A stretch of 64,000 nucleotides of DNA from Pararhizobium capsulatum DSM 1112 (GTDB lineage Bacteria; Pseudomonadota; Alphaproteobacteria; Rhizobiales; Rhizobiaceae), in NCBI RefSeq assembly GCF_030814475.1, contig NZ_JAUSVF010000001.1, positions 2,610,001 to 2,674,000 of the forward strand. Direction: 5' to 3'. Positions 1 to 10,462 of the stretch are shown piece after piece. The translations under genes and the position numbers were made by a program. The notes beneath the pieces were generated by a model, which was not told where the DNA came from, ran no database searches, and saw only the letters and a list, made by a program, of their open reading frames with translations. Within the stretch, counting starts at the first letter, position 1. Each line of letters opens with the position of its first letter.

Positions 1-477
1 GTGAGCGCTCTGCCCCGCCGCAGGGATCTGATCCCACGTCACCTTGCCGTCGGTACCGCACAGTTGGATTACGGGGAAAGCTATTTCCGTTTCCTTGTCA
101 AAACCCGAGATGCGACCGCTGATGACGAAGGTATCGTAATATTCATCCGGCAGTTCGCCGCCCTTCCAGCGAATTTCCAGAGGACCGGATTTCACCGGCT
201 TGCCATGATCGTCATAGGTCTTCTGATAGTCGCCCTTGATGATTTCCAGCGTCCAGCCAGCCTTGGGCTGCGGCTTGGCGAATACGAATCCCTCGGGCAG
301 CTTTACCTGCACCTCATTGGTCGGCTTGCCATCGCAACCATGCGGTATCTGCAGGATGGCCTTGAAGCCCCGTTCGGACACGGCCTTGTCGTTTTCAAAG
401 CTTGCGTGGGCAAAAGCACTGGCCGCTCCAACGAGCGAAAATCCTGCAGCAAGCAGGGAAATATGAATGCGGTTCAT
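1..477 (-). CDS. YcnI-like (DUF1775) copper-associated periplasmic protein, C-terminus outside window
   Basis: Read on the minus strand from the ATG at 475-477, the protein begins MNRIHISLLAAGFSLVGAAS and continues with a typical signal peptide ending around ASAFA, so the mature protein starts near HASFEN. A His right after signal cleavage followed by 'KAVSERGFKAILQIPHGC' and 'VQVKLPEGF' is the pattern I know from YcnI/DUF1775 proteins, in which the N-terminal His takes part in copper binding. These are periplasmic or membrane-anchored proteins linked to copper handling. The gene runs off the window edge, so the C-terminal part is unseen. The next gene upstream (582-971) is a DUF2946-like protein on the same strand, another family that often sits with copper genes, which supports the call. 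The function is inferred from family resemblance only. Confidence 0.75.
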   Translation of the reverse strand, partial: MNRIHISLLAAGFSLVGAASAFAHASFENDKAVSERGFKAILQIPHGCDGKPTNEVQVKLPEGFVFAKPQPKAGWTLEIIKGDYQKTYDDHGKPVKSGPLEIRWKGGELPDEYYDTFVISGRISGFDKETEIAFPVIQLCGTDGKVTWDQIPAAGQSAH

Positions 478-581
478 CGTCTGTCTCCTGGCCGGCGCTG
501 TTTCGCAAGGCCGGTTTCCGCCTGATTTAAGGCGTTTGTCTCGTCGTGATGTTGAAGCTTGCCGGCTATAGCGCGGCGCAA

Positions 582-971
582 TCATGCGAGCGCAGGGGGT
601 GCGCGTGCGTGTGGGCGCGGATGGTAGCGATCAACAAGGGCGGGCTCGAATACCGCCCTCTCCGCTATGCGGAGATAGCCACGGACGAGAAAGTGCTCAT
701 GCGGTGCTTCCGGCACAAACGCAGTGCTTGCCAATCGGCAATAGTCACAGAATGGCGCCTGCTTCTCGTGCGGAACCGAATGATCCTGATCAGATACGCC
801 GTCAGTTCCGAAGCAGATATCGGCAATCGTGCCGTCCGGCAGGGGAAGGTACGAGGCCGCGACGGGATCGAGCGCGCGTGCGGCAGGTACCTGATGGGCG
901 AAGACGGAAAATAGAAGCGCGAACGCAGCCACAAGGCGCGTCATCACTCCCAAATTCCGTCGTTTCCGCAT
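582..971 (-). CDS. DUF2946-like small exported protein
   Basis: A 129-residue protein starting MRKRRNLGVMTRLVAAFALL. A GTGAGGG ribosome-binding sequence lies about 8 bases before the ATG at 969-971, which favours this start over the long upstream reading frame. The N-terminal 35 residues form a signal peptide or single membrane segment (hydrophobic stretch at about 10-28, then AARA). The mature part carries 'DICFGTDG' and then 'APFCDYCRLAS', a CxxC pair as in DUF2946 proteins, which are often encoded beside copper uptake or copper-resistance genes. It lies about 100 bases upstream of the YcnI-like gene in the same direction, so the two may be co-transcribed. The C-terminal tail (RYHPRPHARAPP) is basic and Pro-rich. 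The molecular function is not established. Confidence 0.6.
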   Translation of the reverse strand: MRKRRNLGVMTRLVAAFALLFSVFAHQVPAARALDPVAASYLPLPDGTIADICFGTDGVSDQDHSVPHEKQAPFCDYCRLASTAFVPEAPHEHFLVRGYLRIAERAVFEPALVDRYHPRPHARAPPALA

Positions 972-1204
972 TGCGTGTACCCTCACCCGAGATGTCCGGA
1001 AATAATCCGAACGTGATGAAAAAGCAAACCGCAAGTTCAGGCGCCTCACCCCGAAGCGCCAGAAAATCCATCTCAATATTTCAGTCGACACAGCATGGGA
1101 TTCCAAATGCCACGATGCACTTGATATGCAGCGACAGAAATCTGTTTGGGCGCGACATTTTACGCTTGCCAAGCTTCCGGTATCACCGTTATCTGAGGAT
1201 GATC

Positions 1205-1362
1205 TTGTTGGGAGAATCCGGTTTCGACCGGTGCCGAAGGAGCAACCGCCCCGGAAACTCTCAGGCCAAAGGACCAGCAAGGTGCCTATAGGACTCTGGA
1301 GAGAAGCATTTTTCCGCTCGCCGAAGGGATAACAATCTCAGGCAAAGGGACAGAGGGGGCTC
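1205..1362 (+). promoter_or_regulatory. Tandem glycine riboswitch (gcvTHP leader)
   Basis: Two consecutive glycine-aptamer cores are visible. The first has GGGAGAATCC near 1210, GCCGAAGGAGCAA near 1233 and AACTCTCAGGCCAAAGGACC ending at 1274. The second has CTGGAGAGAAGC near 1296, GCCGAAGGGATAAC from 1320 and AATCTCAGGCAAAGGGACAG ending at 1353. The repeated CCGAAGG-GCAA / CTCTCAGGC-AAAGGAC architecture, with a short linker (about 1275-1290), is the signature of the tandem glycine riboswitch, which normally turns on glycine cleavage genes when glycine is abundant. The distance to the gcvT start at 1431 fits. I see no obvious intrinsic terminator between aptamer 2 and gcvT, so control may act on translation. 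Confidence 0.93.
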
Positions 1363-1430
1363 TATGAACGACGCCACAAGTGCGTCGGTAAGTTGGAGCC
1401 GGCGCATCGCGCCAGACCTGGAGGCCGGAT

Positions 1431-2570
1431 TTGGACGATCGTTCCCCCCTGAAACAGACCCCGCTACATGCACTGCATGTTTCCCTCGGCGCTCGCATGG
1501 TGCCGTTTGCCGGTTATGACATGCCGGTGCAATATCCGGCAGGCGTGCTGAAGGAGCATCTGCACACCCGCACAGCGGCGGGCCTGTTCGACGTATCCCA
1601 TATGGGCCAGATCCGCCTCACCGCAAAATCCGGACGGATCGAGGATGCAGCACTTGCGCTCGAAAAGCTCGTTCCCGTCGATGTTCTCGGGCTCGGGGAA
1701 GGCAGACAACGTTATGCGCTGTTCACCAACGCGAACGGCGGAATTCTCGACGACCTGATGGTGGCAAATCGTGGCGATCACCTGTTTCTGGTGGTCAATG
1801 CCGCCTGCAAGGACGCCGATTTTGCCCATTTGAAAACCCATCTTAGCGATACCTGCGATCTCGAAATGCTGGAGGACCGCGCGCTGATTGCGCTTCAGGG
1901 GCCGCATGCCGTCAGCGTGCTGGCCGAGCTGTGGGCCGATATCGCCACCATGCGCTTCATGGATGTCGCCGAGGCCGAATTGCATGATGTGCCCTGCATC
2001 ATCTCGCGTTCCGGCTATACCGGCGAGGACGGTTTCGAGATCTCCATTCCCGCCGCTTCGGCCGAAGATGTCGCTCGCCGCATTCTCGAACATCCCGATG
2101 TCCTGCCGATCGGTCTTGGCGCCCGCGATTCATTGCGGCTCGAGGCTGGCCTTTGTCTCTATGGCAATGACATCGATACCGGCACGACGCCGGTGGAGGC
2201 CGGGCTCCAATGGGCGCTGCAAAAAGTACGACGCGGAGGCGGCAGCCGTGAAGGCGGCTATCCCGGCGCCGATTTTATCCTTCGCCAGCTATCCAATGGC
2301 GCAAGCCGACGTCGCGTGGGCCTGAAACCGGAAGGCAAGGCACCCGTTCGCGGTGGTGCATTGCTTTTCGCCACGGCCGAAGGCGGCAATCCGATCGGTT
2401 CCGTTACATCAGGCGGTTTTGGCCCAAGCGCGGAATTCCCCGTCGCCATGGGCTACGTCCCGACCGACCTCGCCTCTCCCGGCACGACCGTGTTCGCCGA
2501 AGTTCGCGGCAAGTACTTGGCCGTAACCGTTACCGCCCTTCCTTTTGTCACCCCAAGCTACAAGCGCTGA
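1431..2570 (+). CDS. gcvT: Glycine cleavage system T protein (aminomethyltransferase)
   Basis: A 379-residue T protein, the tetrahydrofolate-dependent aminomethyltransferase that releases ammonia and makes 5,10-methylene-THF from the aminomethyl group carried on GcvH. The start is TTG at 1431, preceded by GGAGG at 1420-1424. It gives [23 protein letters not shown], matching the usual rhizobial N-terminus, so the non-ATG start is convincing. Family landmarks: '[11 protein letters not shown]' near residue 27, '[10 protein letters not shown]', '[14 protein letters not shown]', '[18 protein letters not shown]' (the folate-site region), and the C-terminal '[12 protein letters not shown]' barrel segment. 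It is first in gcvT-gcvH-gcvP and lies directly behind the glycine riboswitch. GcvL (lipoamide dehydrogenase) is not in the window. Confidence 0.97.
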   Translation: MDDRSPLKQTPLHALHVSLGARMVPFAGYDMPVQYPAGVLKEHLHTRTAAGLFDVSHMGQIRLTAKSGRIEDAALALEKLVPVDVLGLGEGRQRYALFTNANGGILDDLMVANRGDHLFLVVNAACKDADFAHLKTHLSDTCDLEMLEDRALIALQGPHAVSVLAELWADIATMRFMDVAEAELHDVPCIISRSGYTGEDGFEISIPAASAEDVARRILEHPDVLPIGLGARDSLRLEAGLCLYGNDIDTGTTPVEAGLQWALQKVRRGGGSREGGYPGADFILRQLSNGASRRRVGLKPEGKAPVRGGALLFATAEGGNPIGSVTSGGFGPSAEFPVAMGYVPTDLASPGTTVFAEVRGKYLAVTVTALPFVTPSYKR

Positions 2571-2586
2571 TCAGGAGCTGAACCCG

Positions 2587-2948
2587 ATGTTGAAATTTAC
2601 CGATGAACATGAATGGCTGAAGATCGAGGGTGGCGTCGCGACGGTCGGCATCACTGCCTATGCCGTGGAACAGCTGGGCGATTTGGTTTTCGTCGAACTT
2701 CCCGAGGCCGGTTCGGCCTTTGCCAAGGGCGACACCGCATCGACCGTCGAATCCGTCAAGGCTGCTTCCGATGTCTATTGTCCGCTTGATGGCGAGATCG
2801 TTGAGAGCAACCAGGCCATCGTCGACGACCCGTCGCTGGTCAATAGTGACCCGCAGGGCGCCGGCTGGTTCTTCAAGCTAAAGCTCAGCGATCCTTCGGC
2901 CGTCAACGCCCTACTCGACGAAGCCGCCTACAAGGAGCTTATCGCCTG

Positions 2949-2949
<1 letters not shown>
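2587..2949 (+). CDS. gcvH: Glycine cleavage system H protein
   Basis: A 120-residue lipoyl carrier that shuttles the aminomethyl intermediate between GcvP and GcvT. The start is the ATG at 2587, with AGGAG at 2573-2577. An upstream in-frame start would overlap gcvT and lacks this ribosome site. The lipoyl-lysine is K58 in '[14 protein letters not shown]', followed by 'GEIVESN' and '[10 protein letters not shown]', all classic for GcvH. It begins 16 bases after the gcvT stop, and its TGA overlaps the gcvP ATG (TGATG at 2947-2951), so the three genes are one translationally coupled operon under the glycine riboswitch. Confidence 0.98.
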
Positions 2950-5819
<2,870 letters not shown>

Positions 5820-5824
5820 GCAGG

Positions 5825-5862
5825 AAAACCATGGCGCGTCGAGCTACGGCGCGCCATGGCTC
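5825..5862 (-). terminator. Hairpin terminator for the response-regulator/kinase operon
   Basis: A perfect 10-bp inverted repeat, CCATGGCGCG (5829-5838) and CGCGCCATGG (5850-5859), lies between gcvP and the convergent minus-strand operon. Read on the minus strand it is followed by TTTT (complement of 5825-5828), so it works best as the terminator of the kinase/regulator operon. It may also stop gcvP transcripts from the other side, though no T-run follows there. Confidence 0.65.
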
Positions 5863-5914
5863 CGGGGTTGCAATAAGCCCGAACGCGCCGAGCGCGATAT
5901 ATCCTGACAGCTAT

Positions 5915-6340
5915 TTAGTGAGGCCGCGTCGTGTGGGGATGTACCGCGACATCCAGCCAGAATCGCGAAAAGCCCTCGGCAAACTCCCGGTAGCCGCTGA
6001 TCGAGGACGGCTTGATCGCATAGGCGTTGGCACCGGAGGCATAGGAACGATAGACGTCGCGCGGGTTCATGGATGATGTCAGCATGATCACCGGGAGGAC
6101 GGCAGTTTTCTCATTGTTGCGAATCTGGCGCAGCAACTCCATGCCATCGGTCCCGGGAATGTTGATGTCCAGAAGAACATAGTCGAATTGACCGTCCGAT
6201 AGCGAAATCGTTGCGTTGTCGGCATCCGTCACATGGATAATTTCCAGACCTGTTCCGATGTCCGTAAAAGCCCGGATCACGAAACGCGCATCGACCATAT
6301 CGTCTTCGACGACAAGCAGTCTTTTTACGCCGGTTGCCAC
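5915..6340 (-). CDS. Single-domain response regulator (CheY/Rcp1-like)
   Basis: A 141-residue stand-alone receiver domain without an output domain. It begins MATGVKRLLVVEDDMVDARF (acidic pocket E12-D13-D14). The phosphoacceptor Asp lies in 'FDYVLLDINIPGTDGME' near residue 57, the switch Thr/Ser in 'VIMLTSSMNPRD', and the conserved Lys in 'AYAIKPSS'. The partner is almost certainly the PAS kinase immediately upstream (stop at 6346, five bases before this start). Such pairs of a multi-PAS or phytochrome-type kinase and a single receiver usually act through protein contacts or a phosphorelay. The downstream target is unknown. A strong hairpin follows the gene. Confidence 0.92.
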   Translation of the reverse strand: MATGVKRLLVVEDDMVDARFVIRAFTDIGTGLEIIHVTDADNATISLSDGQFDYVLLDINIPGTDGMELLRQIRNNEKTAVLPVIMLTSSMNPRDVYRSYASGANAYAIKPSSISGYREFAEGFSRFWLDVAVHPHTTRPH

Positions 6341-6345
6341 GTCTT

Positions 6346-8220
6346 CTATTCTTCCGATCTTGGTGCTTCTGGAAGCGTCACCACGAAACGTGCACCGCCT
6401 TGGAACGTCGTGTCAAGCTCGATGGAGCCATTGTGACTTTCCGATATCCGCTTTGCGAGCGACAGGCCGATACCTGTTCCCGGATAGCGCGTTTCGTCAC
6501 GATGGAGCCTCTGGAAGACATCGAAAATTTTCTTGGCATAACGAGGCTCCACCCCGATGCCATTGTCTTCGACGCAGAGCGTCACGACACTATTTTCCGT
6601 CTCGCCATAGACTTTGATAATCGGCGCGACATCATCGCGACGGTATTTCACGGCATTGCCGATCAGATTCTGGCACAGCCGCTTCAAAAGCTCCGCATCG
6701 CCGCGCACTCTGGGCAGAGGACCAAGCTCGATGAGAGCTCCTGCCTCGCGAATAAAGCTGTCGAGGTTCGCGATGGCGTCGGCAACGATATCGCTGAGGT
6801 TCACGTGCTGCCAGTTGTCGATCTGATCCACGATCTGGGCATATTCCAGGAGGCTGTCGATCAACTGGTCCATACGCCTTGCACTTTGGCGAAGGTGCTT
6901 CGCATAAACAGGAATTTCATCGAGATGACCTGAAACCAGATCCTCCGATATCATGTCCGAAAACATCGAGAGATGTCTGAGCGGCGCCTTGAGGTCGTGG
7001 GAGACGGTGGCCGTGAATTGGTTCAGCGCATCGTTCTTGCGTTGGAGTTCGGCGGTCTGCTCCGCAAGACGGTCCTGCTGTACCTTCAGCTCCGTCACAT
7101 CACGCCCGACGGTGACCAGTTCCACGGGCTTCTTGCCCTTAAATACGGCGACACCGGTCCAGAGTATCCAGGTTTCGGTGCCGTCGGCCGCGACATATCG
7201 ATATTCGCGTGAACGGACGGGTTCATCCGGCGTAAAACGCGAAAAAGCCTCCTCGACCATATGTAGCTGTTCGGCAGGCCAAAGCGTCCGTCCGTCCCTC
7301 CCGGAAATTTCTTCGCCGGTCATGTTGTAGCGGGCGGCGTAGTGATCATTCGCGAAAAGTATTTTCAGTTTATCGTCAACTCGCAGAACCATTTCCGGAA
7401 GAATCTGGAGCAGGGCCAGATATTCACGCTGCTTGGCTTCCAGAGCCAACTCCGCCTGTTTGACGTCCGTCACGTCGATGCGCAGGCTGACGACATGACC
7501 GTGCGGGGTTGCAAGGCTCTCGGAACGGATCCAGCGGTCGTCACCATGACGGAAAATAACGGTTCCTGAAGGCCCGCGGTTGTTGGCGCGCCGCTTTTCC
7601 AGCCATTCCTCTGCGGCGGGGGTTCCCGGCGGGAAATCGAGGTAGTTACCAACCTTCATATTGGCCTGCAGAATGCCTTCGAGCGTCGCTCCCACGAAGA
7701 CGCTGTAGCCAGCCTTGCCGCACATATCCCGGTAAGCGCGATTGAAGAGGAGCACTTTTTCGTTTTCGTCGAAGATGGCAAAACCTACTGGCACCGCATC
7801 CAATGCGTCATCGGTCGCCCTTTTGAGAGCCCGGCGGTAGGTGTCTCGTGCAACCTGCTCGGTCACATCGCGTATCACACCGATGTAGCCTTGCAAAATG
7901 CCCTGGTCGTCAACCACCCGGCTGCCGGTCAACTGCCCTTTGAACTCGGTGGAATCCTTTCGACGATACCGGAAAACCAAATCGTCGAATGTCCGGGGCG
8001 ATTGCGAAAGGAAACCCTCTTCCTTTGCAATTCTGAACTCGGCCTCGTCCCCATGCAGCATGGAGACATGCTTGCCGATAACCTCGCAATCTTCGTAGCC
8101 AAAGGTTGTTTTCGCTGCCTTGTTCAGGGAGCGCACCATTCCCTTGTCATCAGCAAAGACCACGCATTCGGGGAAGGACTCGTATAAGGCGTGCTCGAAA
8201 TTTTCTTTGGCATACGGCAT
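6346..8220 (-). CDS. Soluble multi-PAS sensor histidine kinase
   Basis: A 624-residue kinase with no membrane segment. PAS-like domains occupy about 10-120 ('FPECVVFADDKGMVRSLN'), 140-255 ('VPVGFAIFDENEKVLLFNRAY') and 270-385 ('PEMVLRVDDKLKILFAND'). A short coiled coil follows ('LAEQTAELQRKNDALNQ'). The HisKA domain has the phospho-His in 'ATVSHDLKAPLRHLSMF' near 405. The ATPase domain has the N box 'LIGNAVKYR', G1 'VEDNGIGV' and G2 'GTGIGLSLAKRI'. The closest style is the cyanobacterial/bacteriophytochrome-type kinases that pair with Rcp1-like regulators, and a regulator of that type is encoded directly downstream. No GAF/PHY chromophore domain is present, so the signal is unknown. It could be redox, ligand or light through a PAS domain. 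Confidence 0.92.
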   Translation of the reverse strand: MPYAKENFEHALYESFPECVVFADDKGMVRSLNKAAKTTFGYEDCEVIGKHVSMLHGDEAEFRIAKEEGFLSQSPRTFDDLVFRYRRKDSTEFKGQLTGSRVVDDQGILQGYIGVIRDVTEQVARDTYRRALKRATDDALDAVPVGFAIFDENEKVLLFNRAYRDMCGKAGYSVFVGATLEGILQANMKVGNYLDFPPGTPAAEEWLEKRRANNRGPSGTVIFRHGDDRWIRSESLATPHGHVVSLRIDVTDVKQAELALEAKQREYLALLQILPEMVLRVDDKLKILFANDHYAARYNMTGEEISGRDGRTLWPAEQLHMVEEAFSRFTPDEPVRSREYRYVAADGTETWILWTGVAVFKGKKPVELVTVGRDVTELKVQQDRLAEQTAELQRKNDALNQFTATVSHDLKAPLRHLSMFSDMISEDLVSGHLDEIPVYAKHLRQSARRMDQLIDSLLEYAQIVDQIDNWQHVNLSDIVADAIANLDSFIREAGALIELGPLPRVRGDAELLKRLCQNLIGNAVKYRRDDVAPIIKVYGETENSVVTLCVEDNGIGVEPRYAKKIFDVFQRLHRDETRYPGTGIGLSLAKRISESHNGSIELDTTFQGGARFVVTLPEAPRSEE

Positions 8221-8311
8221 GTGCTGAGCCTATCCCGACATGGAGACGCGCATCATACACATGTGCAAAAAATTGCAATACGCCACCGAAAATGGCCGCA
8301 TCTGCGATGCG

Positions 8312-8332
8312 TAACGGGCTGTTTTAGCCCGC
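8312..8332 (-). terminator. Possible hairpin at end of suf operon
   Basis: A GGGCT/AGCCC stem with a loop of about 5-6 bases overlaps the sufA stop region. No clear T-run follows on the minus strand, so this is at best a weak terminator of the suf transcript. Confidence 0.3.
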
Positions 8333-8716
8333 GCGCACCGTCGCGCCACCTGCTGCAGCAAGGGTTGCCAGATCCGCAGGTTTAAGCTCGACCGATTCGC
8401 CGCAGCCGCAAGCCGATGTCTGGTTCGGGTTGGTGAAGGTGAAGCCGGAGCGAAGCGTCGTCACTTCGAAATCCATGCGGGTGCCGAGCAGGTAAAGAAC
8501 AGCCTCCGGCGCAACCCAGACCTTGGCACCACTGAATTCGACCAGATCGTCCTTCGGATTAGGCTCGGTCACCATGTCGACAGCATATTCCATACCGGCG
8601 CAGCCGCCCTTCTTGATGGAAACGCGGATACCCTTGGCATCACCGCCGGCGTTCTCGACGATTGCCTGAACGCGACCGGCGGCCGCCTCGGTCAAACTCA
8701 TGACTGCAAAGCCCAT
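8324..8716 (-). CDS. sufA: A-type Fe-S carrier SufA
   Basis: A 130-residue A-type iron-sulfur carrier, last gene of the suf operon. The ATG at 8714-8716 (MGFAVMSLTEAAA) has GGAGAG upstream. An internal ATG (MSLTEAA) is a possible alternative. The three cluster-binding cysteines of the family are present: one in 'KGGCAGMEY' and two in 'SACGCGES'. The role is to accept clusters from the SufBCD scaffold and pass them to target apoproteins. The C-terminal tail (KPADLATLAAAGGATVRAG) is a little longer than in enterobacterial SufA. It sits about 100 bases behind the sufX-like gene on the same strand. Confidence 0.93.
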   Translation of the reverse strand: MGFAVMSLTEAAAGRVQAIVENAGGDAKGIRVSIKKGGCAGMEYAVDMVTEPNPKDDLVEFSGAKVWVAPEAVLYLLGTRMDFEVTTLRSGFTFTNPNQTSACGCGESVELKPADLATLAAAGGATVRAG

Positions 8717-8814
8717 CGGCTCACTCTCCTTGCACAACCGGGTTCAAGGCCCGGTCCTTCCAGAATCAAATGTAATGTGCTGACGTTAACGGATCAATCC
8801 GGCTTGTGCGGATG

Positions 8815-9195
8815 TCAGTACCAACCAACCGCGACCTGTGCCTCCTCTGACATCCGGTCTGGCGTCCACGGCGGATCGAAGGTCATCGAGACTTCAACGC
8901 CGGAAACGCCCTCGACGGCGCCAACGGCATTTTCGACCCAGCCCGGCATTTCGCCAGCGACCGGGCAGCCTGGCGCTGTTAGCGTCATGGCGATCTTCAC
9001 CATGCGGTCGTCCTCGATGTCGATCTTGTAGATCAGACCGAGTTCGAAGATATCGGCCGGAATTTCCGGGTCATAAACCGTTTTCAAGGCCGACACGATA
9101 TCGTCGCTCAGCCGCGCAAGTTCGTCCGCGGGGATGGCGGAATGCACGATCCCCTCGCGCACGTCGATCTTGTCTGCTGTCGTATCAAGGCTCAT
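8815..9195 (-). CDS. MIP18/DUF59-family Fe-S assembly protein (SufX/SufT-like)
   Basis: A 126-residue DUF59 (MIP18-like) protein encoded between sufS1 and sufA, the position called sufX in Agrobacterium. The ATG at 9193-9195 (MSLDTTADKID) has AAGGA upstream, better than the in-frame ATG nine bases earlier. The core reads 'DDIVSALKTVYDPEIPADIFELGLIY', then 'MTLTAPGCPVAGEMPGWV' with the single conserved Cys of the family, and ends 'VSMTFDPPWTPDRMSEEA'. DUF59 proteins are Fe-S maturation factors that help late steps of cluster delivery. The suf context supports this role here. The exact client is unknown. Confidence 0.88.
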   Translation of the reverse strand: MSLDTTADKIDVREGIVHSAIPADELARLSDDIVSALKTVYDPEIPADIFELGLIYKIDIEDDRMVKIAMTLTAPGCPVAGEMPGWVENAVGAVEGVSGVEVSMTFDPPWTPDRMSEEAQVAVGWY

Positions 9196-9207
9196 CGAAA
9201 TCATTCC

Positions 9208-10455
9208 TTACGCAAAGAATTTGCGGGCCTGGTTGAGTGCATCGACCAAAACGTCCACTTCGGCCCGGGTATTGTAAAGGCCAAAGGATGCACGGCATGT
9301 GGAGGTCACGCCGAAGCGTTTCAAGAGCGGCATGGCGCAATGGGTGCCGGCACGCACTGCCACCCCCGCCCGATCGATCACCATCGACACATCGTGGGCA
9401 TGGATACCTTCCAGTTCGAACGAAAAGATGCCGCCCTTGCCTGGCGCATTGCCGATCACCCGAAGCGAATTGATGGTGGATAGCCGCTCGTGCGCATAAG
9501 CCGCGAGGTCAGCTTCATGCCTGGCAATCGACGCGCGGCCGATGTTCTCCATGTAGTCCAGCGCATAGCCGAGCCCGATCGCCTGCACGATCGGCGGTGT
9601 ACCGGCCTCGAAGCGGTGCGGTGGATCGTTGTAGGTAACGACGTCCTCGGTCACCTCAAGGATCATTTCGCCGCCGCCCATGAAGGGCCGCATCTCCTTA
9701 AGCCGATCGGTCTTGCCGAACAGGACACCGATACCGGAGGGGCCGTAAAGCTTGTGGCCGGTCATGACATACCAGTCGCAGTCGATATCCTGGACATCGA
9801 CCGGCATATGAACGGCTGCCTGGCTGCCATCAACCAGCACCGGAATGCCACGCTCATGCGCGATCCGGCAGATTTCCTTCACTGGAACGACGGTGCCGAG
9901 CGCATTCGACATATGTGTAATCGCGACGAGCCTGGTCTTCTCTGTCAGGCATTTGACGAAGTCGTCGATATGAAACGTTCCCTGGTCGTCCACCGGCGCC
10001 CAGACGATCTTTGCGCCTTGCCGCTCGCGCATGAAATGCCACGGAACGATGTTGGAGTGATGCTCCATGATCGAGAGTACGATCTCGTCGCCCTCACCGA
10101 TTTTCGGCATGCCGTAACCGTAGGCGACCGTGTTGATCGCTTCGGTGGAGGACTTGGTGAAGACGATGTTGTCGACGGAGGGCGCATTCAGGAAGCGGCG
10201 CACCTTTTCGCGCGCAGCCTCGTAAGCGTCCGTCGCGGCATTCGACAGGAAATGCAGGCCGCGATGGACGTTGGCATATTCGTTGGCATAGGCATGGGAC
10301 ACGGCATCAATGACCACCTGCGGCTTCTGGGCCGAGGCGCCGTTGTCGAGATAGACGAGCGGCTTGCCATAGACTTGGCGCGACAGGATCGGAAAATCCT
10401 TGCGGATCGCTTCAACGTCGTAGGCAGGCACCGGTACCGTGTGTTCCATGGTCAA
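9208..10455 (-). CDS. sufS: Cysteine desulfurase SufS (SufS1)
   Basis: A 415-residue class-II cysteine desulfurase (aspartate aminotransferase fold, PLP), which mobilises sulfur from cysteine for Fe-S assembly. Landmarks: 'DFPILSRQVYGKPLVYLDNGASAQKP' at the start, 'NVHRGLHFLSNAATDAYE', 'TKSSTEAINTVAYGYG', the PLP lysine in 'MTGHKLYGPSGIGVL', 'PFMGGGEMI', and the active-site Cys in 'VRAGTHCAMPLLKRFG'. It lies 7 bases from the sufD stop and 12 bases ahead of the sufX-like gene, so it is tightly packed in the operon. A second, class-I desulfurase (14186-15352) heads the same operon, giving the rhizobial S2-B-C-D-S1-X-A order. Confidence 0.96.
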   Translation of the reverse strand: MTMEHTVPVPAYDVEAIRKDFPILSRQVYGKPLVYLDNGASAQKPQVVIDAVSHAYANEYANVHRGLHFLSNAATDAYEAAREKVRRFLNAPSVDNIVFTKSSTEAINTVAYGYGMPKIGEGDEIVLSIMEHHSNIVPWHFMRERQGAKIVWAPVDDQGTFHIDDFVKCLTEKTRLVAITHMSNALGTVVPVKEICRIAHERGIPVLVDGSQAAVHMPVDVQDIDCDWYVMTGHKLYGPSGIGVLFGKTDRLKEMRPFMGGGEMILEVTEDVVTYNDPPHRFEAGTPPIVQAIGLGYALDYMENIGRASIARHEADLAAYAHERLSTINSLRVIGNAPGKGGIFSFELEGIHAHDVSMVIDRAGVAVRAGTHCAMPLLKRFGVTSTCRASFGLYNTRAEVDVLVDALNQARKFFA

Positions 10456-10462
10456 TGTCCAA

